Below, piece after piece: positions 1 through 15,501 of a stretch of 64,000 nucleotides of DNA. The DNA is taken from contig NZ_JAFLHG010000002.1 of NCBI RefSeq assembly GCF_018717645.1, positions 124,001 through 188,000 of the forward strand, in the 5' to 3' direction. Below the pieces are notes generated by a model. That model worked only from the letters and a program-made list of their open reading frames with translations, made no database searches and was not told where the DNA came from. Origin of the DNA: Microbacterium flavum (GTDB lineage Bacteria > Actinomycetota > Actinomycetes > Actinomycetales > Microbacteriaceae). The translations under genes and the position numbers were made by a program. The stretch's first letter is position 1. The number at the start of each line of letters is the position of its first letter.

Positions 1-4832
<4,832 letters not shown>

Positions 4833-4858
4833 GTTTTAGGTGCTTGCGTCCACTGAGT

Positions 4859-4883
4859 GGTTCTCGATGTACGGTCGAGAACC
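4859..4883 (+). other. Hairpin in the 23S-5S spacer
   Basis: GGTTCTCGA (4859-4867) and TCGAGAACC (4875-4883) form a 9-bp stem with a 7-nt loop in the spacer between 23S and 5S. It directly follows the 3' half of the 23S processing stem (4842-4855) and probably helps separate 5S from 23S during maturation. Confidence 0.6.
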
Positions 4884-4926
4884 GCATGACAATGACTATT
4901 GTTATGCAGACTGAAACATCAATAGT

Positions 4927-5045
4927 GTTTCGGCGGCCATAGCGTGAGGGAAACGCCCGGTTACATTCCGAACCCGGAAGCTAAGCCTCACAGCGCCGAT
5001 GGTACTGCAGGGGGGACCCTGTGGGAGAGTAGGACACCGCCGGAC
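4927..5045 (+). rRNA. rrf: 5S ribosomal RNA
   Basis: About 118 nt, beginning GTTTCGGCGGCCATAGCG and ending with the complementary CGCCGGAC, so the terminal helix closes. Internal CCCGGTTACATTCCGAACCCGG and GAGAGTAGGACACCGCC segments are typical of actinobacterial 5S. It is the last gene of the rRNA operon. Confidence 0.95.
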
Positions 5046-5054
5046 TTCTTTCGT

Positions 5055-5086
5055 GAAAAGGCCACCCAATGTTGGGTGGCCTTTTC
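5055..5086 (+). terminator. Intrinsic terminator of the rRNA operon
   Basis: A 15-bp perfect inverted repeat: GAAAAGGCCACCCAA (5055-5069) pairs with TTGGGTGGCCTTTTC (5072-5086) around a 2-nt loop, in practice a 13-bp stem with a larger loop. The right arm runs into CTTTTCTCGTTT. It lies 10 nt after 5S and about 30 nt before the next start codon. Confidence 0.9.
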
Positions 5087-5114
5087 TCGTTTACGGGCAT
5101 GAAAGGATGCAGCC

Positions 5115-6737
5115 ATGGCTGACGAACAACGACCGCGTGAGGATGAGCCGCGGCGATCGGCAGCCGGAAGCGGATCCCCGCGTGGCTCGCGTGATGGCCA
5201 GAAGAAGCCGTACTCCTCGCGCGACGGGGAGCGGAAGTCGTATCCGCCGCACGATGGTGAGCGGAAGCAGTACCCGCCCCGCGACGGCGAGCGGAAGCAG
5301 TATCCGCCGCGCGATGGTGAGCGGAAGTCGTATCCGCCGCGTGACGGTGAACGGAAGTCGTACGCTCCCCGTGACGGTGAGCGGAAGCAGTACGCTCCGC
5401 GTGACGGTGAGCGTCGCTCCTACCCGCCCCGCGATGGCGAGCGGAAGCAGTATCCGCCGCGCGATGGTGAGCGGAAGTCGTACGCTCCGCGTGACGGTGA
5501 GCGTCGCTCGTACCCGCCCCGCGATGGCGAGCGAAAGCAGTACCCGCCGCGTGACGGCGAGCGTCGCTCGTATCCGCCGCGCGACGGTGAGCGGAAGTCG
5601 TATCCGCCCCGCGACGGTGAGCGGAAGTCGTATCCGCGCCGCGACGGTGAGCGGAAGTCGTATCCGCCCCGCGACGGTGAGCGGAAGTCGTATCCGCCCC
5701 GCGATGGCGAGCGGAAGTCGTATCCGCCGCGTGATGGTGAGCGTCGCTCGTATCCGCCCCGCGATGGCGAGCGGAAGTCGTATCCGCCCCGGGACGCGGG
5801 TGACCGCCGGACGTCGCGGCCGCCGCAGAGCTCTGACCGGCGCACGGGGCCGGCAGGACCCGAGCTTCCCGACGACGTGACGCCCCAGGACCTCAACGGG
5901 GCCGCACGCAACGAGCTCAAGACCTTGAGCAAGGAGAACGCCGAGCAGGTCGCGCGGCACCTCGCGATGGCCGCACGACTCATCGACGAGGACCCGGCAC
6001 TCGCCCACGAGCACGCGCTCGCGGCGTCACGCAGCGCGGGACGGATAGCGATCGTCCGCGAGACGGTGGCGATCACTGCGTACGCGATCGGCGATTTCGC
6101 CCTCGCGGTGCGCGAACTGCGTACATTCCGCCGCATCTCGGGGCGTGACGACCAGATCGCTCTCCTCGTCGACAGTGAGCGGGGGGTCGGACGTCCCGAC
6201 CGCGCCCTCGAGGTGGGACGTGCCGTCGATCGCAGCGCCTTGCCCGTCGACGTTCGCGTCGAGCTCGCGATCGCGATGTCCGGGGCTCGATTGGATCTCG
6301 GCGAGAACGAGCGTGCCCTGCAGGAGCTCGACATCCCCGAGCTCGACCCGGACCGCGCATTCTCGTGGAGCGCGGGGCTGTTCGCCGCGCGCGCCGCCGT
6401 TCTGGAGGAGCTCGGTCGGGTCGACGAGGCAGGGGAGTGGATGCGACGTGCGCAGATCGCCCAATCGGCCATCGATGCGGTTGACGCTGATCGAGAGGTG
6501 ATCGTGGTCGACGAGATCGAAGAACTGGTCCTCGACGACGAGCCGCGCGCTTCCGCTGAGATCGACGATCCCCAGCCCGTCGACGCCGACGCGGAGATCC
6601 CCGCTGCCGCCGAGCCGGTCGTGTCGGAGCCGGTCGTGTCGGAGCTAGTCGTGTCGGAGCCGAGCGTGCAGGATGAGGTCGATGAGATCCTCGTCGAGGC
6701 CGGCGTCGATGACGCGTCCGACGAGCTCGATCGCTGA
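5115..6737 (+). CDS. Decapeptide-repeat protein with TPR-like domain (Rv1691-type position)
   Basis: A 540-residue soluble protein of unknown biochemical role. Residues 26-225 are twenty tandem ten-residue units, consensus RDGERKSYPP, with substitutions confined to fixed positions (K/R, S/Q, P/A). Residues about 260-455 are Ala/Leu-rich paired helices resembling tetratricopeptide repeats. An acidic tail follows, containing four EPVVS-like pentads (nt 6613-6669). There is no signal peptide or membrane segment. The ATG is preceded by AAAGGA at about 8 nt. Its place directly before the HAD phosphatase, 57-aa ORF, tlyA, NAD kinase and recN matches mycobacterial Rv1691, a TPR-type protein. The basic, disordered N-terminus next to the rRNA operon could bind RNA or nucleic acid, but that is inference. 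The stop overlaps the next start (TGATG). Confidence 0.85.
   Translation: MADEQRPREDEPRRSAAGSGSPRGSRDGQKKPYSSRDGERKSYPPHDGERKQYPPRDGERKQYPPRDGERKSYPPRDGERKSYAPRDGERKQYAPRDGERRSYPPRDGERKQYPPRDGERKSYAPRDGERRSYPPRDGERKQYPPRDGERRSYPPRDGERKSYPPRDGERKSYPRRDGERKSYPPRDGERKSYPPRDGERKSYPPRDGERRSYPPRDGERKSYPPRDAGDRRTSRPPQSSDRRTGPAGPELPDDVTPQDLNGAARNELKTLSKENAEQVARHLAMAARLIDEDPALAHEHALAASRSAGRIAIVRETVAITAYAIGDFALAVRELRTFRRISGRDDQIALLVDSERGVGRPDRALEVGRAVDRSALPVDVRVELAIAMSGARLDLGENERALQELDIPELDPDRAFSWSAGLFAARAAVLEELGRVDEAGEWMRRAQIAQSAIDAVDADREVIVVDEIEELVLDDEPRASAEIDDPQPVDADAEIPAAAEPVVSEPVVSELVVSEPSVQDEVDEILVEAGVDDASDELDR
5190..5789 (+). repeat. Coding minisatellite, 20 x 30 bp
   Basis: Twenty head-to-tail 30-bp units encode the decapeptides of the upstream gene. 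Most differences between units are synonymous (CGC/CGT/CGG, GAT/GAC, CCG/CCC) plus a few replacements such as AAGTCG to CGTCGC or AAGCAG. The period is a multiple of three and stop-free in other frames. That is why long spurious reading frames exist here in another forward frame and on the reverse strand. Confidence 0.97.
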
Positions 6738-7777
6738 TGGGGCTGTTCTCGCGCCGCGAGGCGGAGCCCACCCCGCTCGATGGGGTCGACACCGTGTTGG
6801 CCGACCTGGATGGCGTCGTGTACGCCGGCGCTCACGCGCTGCCGCACGCCGTCGAGAGCCTGAACCGCGCGGGTGAGACGCGACGGCTGGGGTACATCAC
6901 GAACAACGCCTCACGACGGGATGCCACGGTCGCCGAGCACTTGCGCGAGCTGGGGCTCACCCGCACGATGCCCGAGGATGTGGTGACCAGCCCGCAGGCG
7001 GCCATGCGCCTGCTCCGCGAACGGGTCGCGCCCGGTGCGACCGTCCTCGTCGTCGGGGGCGATGGCCTCGTGTTCGAGCTCGAGAAGGCCGGCTACGCCG
7101 TCACCCGCAGCGCGGACGACGCCCCCTCGGCCGTGCTTCAGGGGTTCGCCCCCGATGTCGGCTGGGCGCACCTCGCGGAGGCCGCCTACGCCCTGGCGAC
7201 ACCGGAGGACGAGGGCGGAATCCCCTGGATCGCGACGAACACGGACTGGACGATCCCTCAGGCTCGAGGGATCGCACCGGGCAATGGCACGCTCGTGTCG
7301 GCCGTGCACACCGCCGTGGGACGGCTCGCTATCGTCGCGGGGAAGCCGGAGCGCCCCATTTTCGACGAGGCGGTCGATCGATTCGCCGCGCGGCATCCGC
7401 TCTTCATCGGCGACAGGCTCGACACCGACATCGCCGGTGCGCAGAGCGCGGGGATCGCGTCGGTACTCGTCCTCACCGGCATCGACCGACCGAAGCACGT
7501 GCTGGCGGCACCGACCACCTCGCGTCCGACGTTCATCGTCGGCGATCTCCGCGAGCTTCACGAGCCTTACCCCGCGACGCTCGTCTCGGGGGACGTGACC
7601 CGGGTCGGTGAGGCCGCGGTGCGCATCGATGGACCCGACGTGCACATCGTGTCCGCGGGTGACCGGCCGATCGATCTCGTGCGCGCCGGCGCTGCCGCCA
7701 TCTGGGCGACCGGCCGTGCGATCTACGGGTTCCGCGTGCCCGAGGCGCTCTACGCTGACCCGTTCCATCGCCCCTGA
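6737..7777 (+). CDS. HAD-superfamily (IIA, NagD-like) phosphatase
   Basis: 346 residues. Haloacid dehalogenase fold hydrolase that probably dephosphorylates a small sugar or glycerol phosphate. The motif I DLDG with nucleophile Asp23 and Asp25 lies in VLADLDGVVYAG. Motif II is the TNNASR stretch near residue 55, and motif III/IV the GDRLDTDIAGA stretch near residue 225. The large inserted cap between them is typical of subfamily IIA. A C-terminal extension of about 90 residues follows, as in mycobacterial Rv1692, described as a glycerol-3-phosphate phosphatase and found at the same place in the gene order. The start is coupled to the preceding stop (TGATG). Substrate is inferred by synteny only. 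Confidence 0.9.
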   Translation: MGLFSRREAEPTPLDGVDTVLADLDGVVYAGAHALPHAVESLNRAGETRRLGYITNNASRRDATVAEHLRELGLTRTMPEDVVTSPQAAMRLLRERVAPGATVLVVGGDGLVFELEKAGYAVTRSADDAPSAVLQGFAPDVGWAHLAEAAYALATPEDEGGIPWIATNTDWTIPQARGIAPGNGTLVSAVHTAVGRLAIVAGKPERPIFDEAVDRFAARHPLFIGDRLDTDIAGAQSAGIASVLVLTGIDRPKHVLAAPTTSRPTFIVGDLRELHEPYPATLVSGDVTRVGEAAVRIDGPDVHIVSAGDRPIDLVRAGAAAIWATGRAIYGFRVPEALYADPFHRP

Positions 7778-7793
7778 CGCGTATCGTGGACGC

Positions 7794-7967
7794 ATGTCCT
7801 TCGATGCCGCCAACGCCGCCGATGCCGGCGCACGCCGCGAGGATCTCCTGTCGACGCTCGAGGTGATCGAAGAGCAGCCGCTCGCGGAGCGTGCCACCGC
7901 GTACGCCGCGCTCCACGACGAGCTCGCGAGACGGCTGGATGCCGGACCGCGGGACGGATCCGCGTGA
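7794..7967 (+). CDS. Conserved small protein (Rv1693-type)
   Basis: 57 residues, beginning MSFDAANAADAGARREDLLS. One acidic amphipathic helical region, no cysteines, no membrane segment, no recognised domain. It starts 16 nt after the phosphatase stop, and its TGA overlaps the GTG of tlyA (GTGA), so translation is coupled. A gene of nearly the same size (Rv1693) lies between the phosphatase and tlyA in mycobacteria, which supports it as real despite its length. Function unknown. Confidence 0.8.
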   Translation: MSFDAANAADAGARREDLLSTLEVIEEQPLAERATAYAALHDELARRLDAGPRDGSA

Positions 7968-8785
7968 CAGCGCGCCTGGATGCCGCCGTCGCCGCGCGTG
8001 GGCTCGCGCGCTCTCGTACCCACGCTGCCCAGCTGATCGAGGCGGGTCTCGTCTCCGTCGACGGACGACCGGTCGTCAAACCCGCCGCCCGCGTCGAGGA
8101 GTCGCAGGAGGTCGCCGTCGCGGCATCCGACCACTACGTCAGTCGCGCCGCGCACAAGCTCCTCGCCGCCCTGGATGCCTTCCACGTCGAGGTCGCCGGA
8201 CGGGTGTGCCTCGACATGGGCGCATCCACCGGCGGGTTCACGCAGGTGCTCCGGGAGCGTGGCGCCGTCCGCGTCCTCGCGGTCGACGTCGGACACGGTC
8301 AGCTCGCGCCCGAGGTGGCCGCAGACGACGGCGTGACCGTCATCGAGGGGTTCAACGTCCGCTACATGACCCCTGCCACCCTTGCGGATGCCGCCGGAGG
8401 ACCGGTCAAGCCGGACGTGATCACCGCCGACCTCTCCTTCATCTCCCTGACGTATGTGCTGCCTGCGGCGGCCGCCGTCTCGGGCGAGGGCACCGACCTG
8501 ATCCTCCTGGTCAAACCTCAGTTCGAGGTGGGTCGCACGGGGGTGCGGGAGGGACTCGTCACCGACCCTGCCGCTCGGGCCGACGCCGTGATGGGTGTGC
8601 TGTGGGCGGCGTGGGATGCGGGCCTCGGCACGTACGGCGCCATCGCCTCTCCCATCGCGGGCACTCACGGCAACAGCGAATACCTCGTGCACCTGCGCCC
8701 CGGCGCCGGACGGGGCGGTCCGGGCGCGGGCGGCAATCCGACAGAATATCTGGAGAGCGTGAACCGATTGGCGGGAGCGAGATGA
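7964..8785 (+). CDS. tlyA: TlyA family rRNA (cytidine-2'-O)-methyltransferase
   Basis: 273 residues. TlyA proteins 2'-O-methylate cytidines in 16S and 23S rRNA, which in mycobacteria makes ribosomes sensitive to capreomycin-type drugs. An N-terminal S4 RNA-binding domain (residues about 1-60, RSRTHAAQLIEAGLVSVDGR) precedes an FtsJ/RrmJ-type Rossmann methyltransferase domain. The SAM site is CLDMGASTGGFTQVL near residue 85. Later motifs ITADLSFISL and LVKPQFEVGR are characteristic. GTG start overlapping the previous stop; stop overlapping the ATG of NAD kinase. Confidence 0.95.
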   Translation: MTARLDAAVAARGLARSRTHAAQLIEAGLVSVDGRPVVKPAARVEESQEVAVAASDHYVSRAAHKLLAALDAFHVEVAGRVCLDMGASTGGFTQVLRERGAVRVLAVDVGHGQLAPEVAADDGVTVIEGFNVRYMTPATLADAAGGPVKPDVITADLSFISLTYVLPAAAAVSGEGTDLILLVKPQFEVGRTGVREGLVTDPAARADAVMGVLWAAWDAGLGTYGAIASPIAGTHGNSEYLVHLRPGAGRGGPGAGGNPTEYLESVNRLAGAR

Positions 8786-9720
8786 CGAAGGACCGACGTG
8801 AGATCCTCGTCGTCGCTCACGCACGGCGCGACGACACGGTGCTCGCGGCGCGGCGCGTCATCGCCATGCTGCTCGCGGCGGGCGCGCACCCCGTCCTCCC
8901 CGACGGAGACGACGAGCTGCGCGACGCCCTCGGCGACGTCGGCCCGATCGCGACGCTCGGCGTCGACGTCACGGTCACCGCGCTCGAGGTCGCCATCGTC
9001 CTCGGCGGCGACGGCACCATCCTGCGTGCGGCCGAGCTCGTCCGTGAGGGCACGGCGCCCATCCTCGGGATCAACATGGGCCACGTGGGGTTCCTCGCCG
9101 AGATCGAAGCCGACGTCATCGACGACGCGATCCGCCGTGTCATCGACCGCGACTACGGCGTGGAGGAGCGGATGGCCCTCGCCGTCGAGGTCATCGACGC
9201 GACAGGCACGACGATCTATGACACGTGGGCGCTGAACGAGGCCACCGTCGAGAAGGCATCCCGCGAGCGGATGATGGAGGTCGTCATCGAGATCGACGGC
9301 CGCCCGCTGTCGAGCTTCGGATGCGATGGCGTCGTCATCTCCACGCCGACCGGCTCCACCGCGTACAACTTCTCTGCCGGGGGCCCCGTGATCTGGCCGA
9401 CGGTCGAGGCCATCGCCGTCGTCCCGCTGTCGGCGCACGCGCTCTTCGCGCGTCCCCTGGTCGTGGGCCCCGAGGCGACGGTCGCGATCGAAGTCCTCGC
9501 CCGCACCGACGGCATCGGCATCCTGTGGTGCGATGGGCGCCGTTCGCATGACCTTCCGCCCGGCGCGCGCGTCGTGGCGCGGCGCTCGTCCCGCCACGTG
9601 CGCCTCGCCCGCCTCCACCCGGCGCCGTTCACCGACCGGCTCGTCCGCAAGTTCCAGCTGCCCGTCGCAGGGTGGCGCGGGCCGGACCCGCAGACGCCGC
9701 TCCCCGACGGTGCCGCATGA
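8782..9720 (+). CDS. nadK: NAD kinase
   Basis: 312 residues. ATP- or polyphosphate-dependent phosphorylation of NAD+ to NADP+ in the cytoplasm. The family GGDG motif lies in VLGGDGTILRAAEL near residue 75. The second signature STPTGSTAYNFSAGGP lies near residue 190. MTKDRREILVVAHARR at the start is the usual beta-strand, and the ATG overlaps the tlyA stop (ATGA). Order tlyA-nadK-recN is conserved in actinobacteria. The C-terminus again overlaps the next start, continuing the coupled chain. Confidence 0.96.
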   Translation: MTKDRREILVVAHARRDDTVLAARRVIAMLLAAGAHPVLPDGDDELRDALGDVGPIATLGVDVTVTALEVAIVLGGDGTILRAAELVREGTAPILGINMGHVGFLAEIEADVIDDAIRRVIDRDYGVEERMALAVEVIDATGTTIYDTWALNEATVEKASRERMMEVVIEIDGRPLSSFGCDGVVISTPTGSTAYNFSAGGPVIWPTVEAIAVVPLSAHALFARPLVVGPEATVAIEVLARTDGIGILWCDGRRSHDLPPGARVVARRSSRHVRLARLHPAPFTDRLVRKFQLPVAGWRGPDPQTPLPDGAA

Positions 9721-11420
9721 TCGAGCAGGTCACTCTGCAGGATCTCGGAGTCATCGCGCGGGCGACGCTCCCCATGGGGCCGGGGTTCACGGCGATCACA
9801 GGGGAGACCGGCGCCGGCAAGACGATGGTGGTGACCGGACTCGGGCTGCTCATGGGAGCCCGTTCCGACGCGGGTGCCGTCCGCGCGGGAGCGGCCCAGG
9901 CGGCGGTCGAGGGCGTGTGGGTCATCCCCGAGACCGGCGCGGTCGCCGAACGCGTGGCGGATGCCGGCGGCGAGGTCGAGCCGATCGGAGAGGGGCGGGC
10001 CGAGCTGTACCTCGGGCGCACCGTCACCGCCGAGGGCCGCAGCCGCGCGAGCGTCGGCGGGCGGACGGCGCCGGCGGGCGTGCTCGCGGAACTCGCCGAG
10101 CATCTGGTCGCCGTGCACGGGCAATCCGATCAGCTGCGGTTGAGGTCCTCGGGCGCCCAACGCGACGCGCTCGATCGGTTCGGGGGCGCGCAGATCACGA
10201 CCGCCCGCGAGGCCTACCGCGACGCCTACGAATCCGCGCGTCGCCTGGCCGCCGAGCTCACCGAGCTCACCGAGCGGCGCGAGGAGCGCGCGCGCGAGGC
10301 CGCCCAGCTGCGCGCCGACCTCGCCGAACTCGAGACCGTCGACCCCCAGCCGGGTGAGGACGTCGAGCTCGCCGCTCGCGCCGAGCGGCTCGCGCATGCG
10401 GAGGATCTCCGTCTCGCCGGTGCGCTCGCACACGGAGCGCTTTCGAGCGACGAGGATGCCCCCGACGTCGTCGGCCTCCTCGCCGAGGCTCGGCGTGCCC
10501 TCGAGCGCGCCGCGGCGAGCGATCCCGTCCTGCAGGCGCATGCCGACACCCTCGAGGACCTCGGATACCGGGCATCGGACCTCGCGACCGAGCTCAGCGG
10601 GTACCTCGCGGACCTCGACGAGTCGGGGCCGCACGAGCTCGCCGCCGTCGAGGAGCGCCGATCCGCGATCGGAGCTCTCGTCAGGACCCACGGCACCCTC
10701 GAATCCGCCCTCGCCCTGCGCGAGGAGGGCGCCCTGCGCCTGGCTGACCTCGATGACGACGGCGATCGCGCCGAGCGGCTCCGCGCCGCGGCGGATGCCG
10801 CCGACGAGCGCATGGATGCCGCCGCATCCGCCCTCACCGCCGCGCGGACCGCGGCCGCTGCACGCCTGTCCGACGCGGTCACCGAGGAGCTGCGCGCCCT
10901 CGCCCTCCCCGACGCCCGCGTCGTCGTCGCCGTCGACCCGGGCGCGCCCAGCGCCGCGGGCCGTGACGACGTCACGATCCTGCTCGCCCCCCATCCCGGC
11001 GCCGAACCGCGCCCGGTCGCGCGGAGCGCGTCGGGAGGCGAGCTCAGCCGCGTGATGCTCGCGATCGAGGTCGTCATCGCCGGCACGGACAGCGTCCCCA
11101 CGTTCGTCTTCGACGAGATCGATGCCGGCATCGGCGGTGCCGCCGCGATCGAGGTCGGTCGGCGGCTGGCCGTGCTCGCGCGGACGAGTCAGGTGATCGT
11201 CGTGACCCATCTGGCTCAGGTCGCCGCGTTCGCGAACAACCACCTGAGCGTCGTGAAGTCCAGCGACGGGTCGGTCACGGCATCCAGCGTGCGCGCTCTC
11301 GACGGCGAGGAGCGCGAGGCGGAGATGGCCCGACTGCTCTCCGGACTCACCGATTCGTCGGCCGCACTCGAACACGCTCGGGAGCTCCTGAGCCTCGGCC
11401 GTACAAGACTGATAGGATGA
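9717..11420 (+). CDS. recN: DNA repair protein RecN
   Basis: 567 residues. SMC-like ATPase that organises double-strand break ends for recombination. Walker A GETGAGKT is at residues 29-36, the ABC signature SGGELSR near residue 440, and Walker B TFVFDEIDAGIGG near 465. A long Ala/Glu/Arg-rich coiled-coil region fills the middle (about 170-380). The ATG is chosen because it overlaps the NAD kinase stop (ATGA) and yields the family N-terminus MIEQVTLQDLGVI; an upstream in-frame extension would be longer than homologues. Six nt separate it from pyrG. Confidence 0.96.
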   Translation: MIEQVTLQDLGVIARATLPMGPGFTAITGETGAGKTMVVTGLGLLMGARSDAGAVRAGAAQAAVEGVWVIPETGAVAERVADAGGEVEPIGEGRAELYLGRTVTAEGRSRASVGGRTAPAGVLAELAEHLVAVHGQSDQLRLRSSGAQRDALDRFGGAQITTAREAYRDAYESARRLAAELTELTERREERAREAAQLRADLAELETVDPQPGEDVELAARAERLAHAEDLRLAGALAHGALSSDEDAPDVVGLLAEARRALERAAASDPVLQAHADTLEDLGYRASDLATELSGYLADLDESGPHELAAVEERRSAIGALVRTHGTLESALALREEGALRLADLDDDGDRAERLRAAADAADERMDAAASALTAARTAAAARLSDAVTEELRALALPDARVVVAVDPGAPSAAGRDDVTILLAPHPGAEPRPVARSASGGELSRVMLAIEVVIAGTDSVPTFVFDEIDAGIGGAAAIEVGRRLAVLARTSQVIVVTHLAQVAAFANNHLSVVKSSDGSVTASSVRALDGEEREAEMARLLSGLTDSSAALEHARELLSLGRTRLIG

Positions 11421-13719
<2,299 letters not shown>

Positions 13720-13729
13720 CGGACCGCGC

Positions 13730-14689
13730 GTGGATCTCGCCCGCGCCGTCGATGTGTACCTGCGTCACATCGCGATCGAACGCGGGCTGTCCTCGCACAC
13801 GGTCGCCGCGTACCGGCGCGATCTGAGCGGCTACCGGTCCTGGCTCGCGGCGCACGGGGTCGACGACACCGATGCGGCGACGACCGCGCTCGTGAGCGCC
13901 TTCGCGGCGGAGCGCGCCTCGGCGCAGCCGCCGCCCGCCGCGACGTCGCTCGCGCGCCTGCAGTCCTCGGTGCGCGGGTTCCACCGGTATCTGCTCCGGG
14001 AAGAGCTCGCGACCGCCGACCCGAGCGAACGACTCCGCCCGCCGAAGGCTCCGCAGCGGCTGCCGAAGGCGCTGTCGATCTCTCAGGTCGAGGCGCTGCT
14101 GGATGCCGCGGGCCCCGCCCCCGCTCCGGGGGAGGGCGCCACCGCGCCCGCGGCCGCACCCGCCTCCGGCGAGGCGGCGCTCATCCCGTTACGTGACCGC
14201 GCTCTGCTGGAGCTCCTCTATGCGACCGGCGCACGCGTCTCCGAGGTGATGCAGCTCGACGTCGACGACCTCGCCCACGGCGACGTCCTGCGGCTGCGCG
14301 GCAAGGGCGCCAAGGAGCGGATCGTGCCGGTCGGGTCCTACGCGCGCGCGGCGGTCGACGCCTACCTGGCGCGGTCGCGACCGGAGCTGTCCCGCCGTGG
14401 GCGCGCGACGCCGCGGCTCTTCCTCGGCGCGCGGGGCGCCCCGCTGTCGCGGCAGGGCGCGTGGCTCGTCATCCAAGCGGCCGCCGATCGCGCCGGCCTC
14501 GTCGCCCACGTCTCCCCGCACACGTTCCGGCACTCCTTCGCGACGCACCTGCTGCAGGGCGGTGCCGACGTGCGGGTCGTGCAGGAGCTCCTCGGCCACG
14601 CCTCGGTCGCGACGACCCAGATCTACACGCACGTGACCGCCGACGCCCTGCGCGGCGTGTACCTGACGGCGCATCCCCGGGCCCGCTGA
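13730..14689 (+). CDS. xerD: Tyrosine recombinase XerD
   Basis: 319 residues. Site-specific recombinase acting at dif to resolve chromosome dimers. The N-terminal SAM-like core-binding domain covers about 1-100. Catalytic motifs are LLYATGARVSE (Arg near 169), HTFRHSFATHLLQGG (HxxR near 265) and the tyrosine in TTQIYTHV near 298. GTG start chosen because it gives the family N-terminus VDLARAVDVYLRHIAIERGL; longer readings run into the Nudix gene. An Ala/Pro/Gly-rich insert of about 25 residues near 127-150 is not usual for XerD. Synteny argues for the housekeeping recombinase, not a prophage integrase. Confidence 0.93.
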   Translation: MDLARAVDVYLRHIAIERGLSSHTVAAYRRDLSGYRSWLAAHGVDDTDAATTALVSAFAAERASAQPPPAATSLARLQSSVRGFHRYLLREELATADPSERLRPPKAPQRLPKALSISQVEALLDAAGPAPAPGEGATAPAAAPASGEAALIPLRDRALLELLYATGARVSEVMQLDVDDLAHGDVLRLRGKGAKERIVPVGSYARAAVDAYLARSRPELSRRGRATPRLFLGARGAPLSRQGAWLVIQAAADRAGLVAHVSPHTFRHSFATHLLQGGADVRVVQELLGHASVATTQIYTHVTADALRGVYLTAHPRAR

Positions 14690-14799
14690 TCCACAGCGGA
14701 GGCCGGAGGCGGTCGCCGGCAGCCGCAGCGGCAGCGCGTCGGTGTTTTTCCCGGTCCGGAAGCAGGCTGGATCGGTCCGGCGGAGCGCAATGTGGCACC

Positions 14800-15408
14800 G
14801 TGACGGCATTCGAGCCTGCTGATGAGACGCACCGCCCCGCGCGCGCGATGGCGGTCTGGTGGATCTGCGCCGGCGCGGCGGGGTGGGTCGTCTCCTTCCT
14901 CCTCTACCTGGAGTACATCGGGCAGCTCCGCGGCGGCGAGCCGCTCATCTCCTGCGCCATCAGTCCCGTCGTCACGTGCGGGCCGAATCTGCTCTCGCCG
15001 GGCGGCAACCTCCTCGGTTTCAGCAACTCGATCATCGGGATGGTCCTGTTCCTCGGGCCGGTCTTCGCCGCCGCCGCGGCGCTCGCCGCCCCCCGCGGCC
15101 TGCGCCCCTGGTTCTGGCGCACCTTCGCGGTCTTCACGTGCGGGGCGTTCGTCCTCGTCCACGTCTTCGCCTATCGGAGCGTCTTCGAGTACTCCTCGCT
15201 GTGCCCGTGGTGCATGATCATCTGGCTCGTCACGATCCCGCTCTTCCTCACCGTCGCCGGATGGACGCTCCGAGACGGAGTGTGGGGGAGGGCGGGCGTG
15301 CGTGCGGGAGGAGCCATCCTGTCGTGGCTGCCTCTCCTCGTGATCGCGGACTACCTCCTCATCGCCGTCGCCGCGCAGCTGCGCCTCGACGTGCTCGGCA
15401 GCCTCTGA
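14800..15408 (+). CDS. Vitamin K epoxide reductase family membrane protein
   Basis: 202 residues with four to five hydrophobic segments. The VKOR family reduces quinones to drive disulphide formation in exported proteins. The active-site CPWC is near residue 136 (SSLCPWCMI). The loop cysteine pair (SCAISPVVTCGP near 50) shuttles electrons in this family. GTG start gives a short cytoplasmic head before MAVWWICAGAAGW. About 110 nt separate it from xerD, containing a C/G-rich segment that partly resembles the hairpin repeats at 59284 and 59457. The nearest partner DsbA-like gene is not in this window. Confidence 0.9.
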   Translation: MTAFEPADETHRPARAMAVWWICAGAAGWVVSFLLYLEYIGQLRGGEPLISCAISPVVTCGPNLLSPGGNLLGFSNSIIGMVLFLGPVFAAAAALAAPRGLRPWFWRTFAVFTCGAFVLVHVFAYRSVFEYSSLCPWCMIIWLVTIPLFLTVAGWTLRDGVWGRAGVRAGGAILSWLPLLVIADYLLIAVAAQLRLDVLGSL

Positions 15409-15501
15409 GCCCGCTTCGGCGGTGCATCCCGTCGCCGCTGCGCTCGTGTGCGAGAATCGCAAGGCGAGTCCTGGGAAGGACAACAGAAAGCGGGAGTGTC
15501 G

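Noticed and set aside
5190..5789. CRISPR array
   Set aside because: The 30-bp units are contiguous without spacers, and are translated in frame as part of a protein.
4999..6847. Long open frames in other frames across the repeat protein (for example 4999-5880 forward, 5091-6014 and 5420-6847 reverse)
   Set aside because: They exist because the 30-bp repeat has no stops in several frames. Their residues are Arg/Ser- or Gly/Arg-rich with no domain, and they lack ribosome sites.
13730..14689. Prophage or island integrase
   Set aside because: Synteny with pyrG, Nudix and scpAB and the length identify it as housekeeping XerD; no other phage genes or attachment repeats are nearby.
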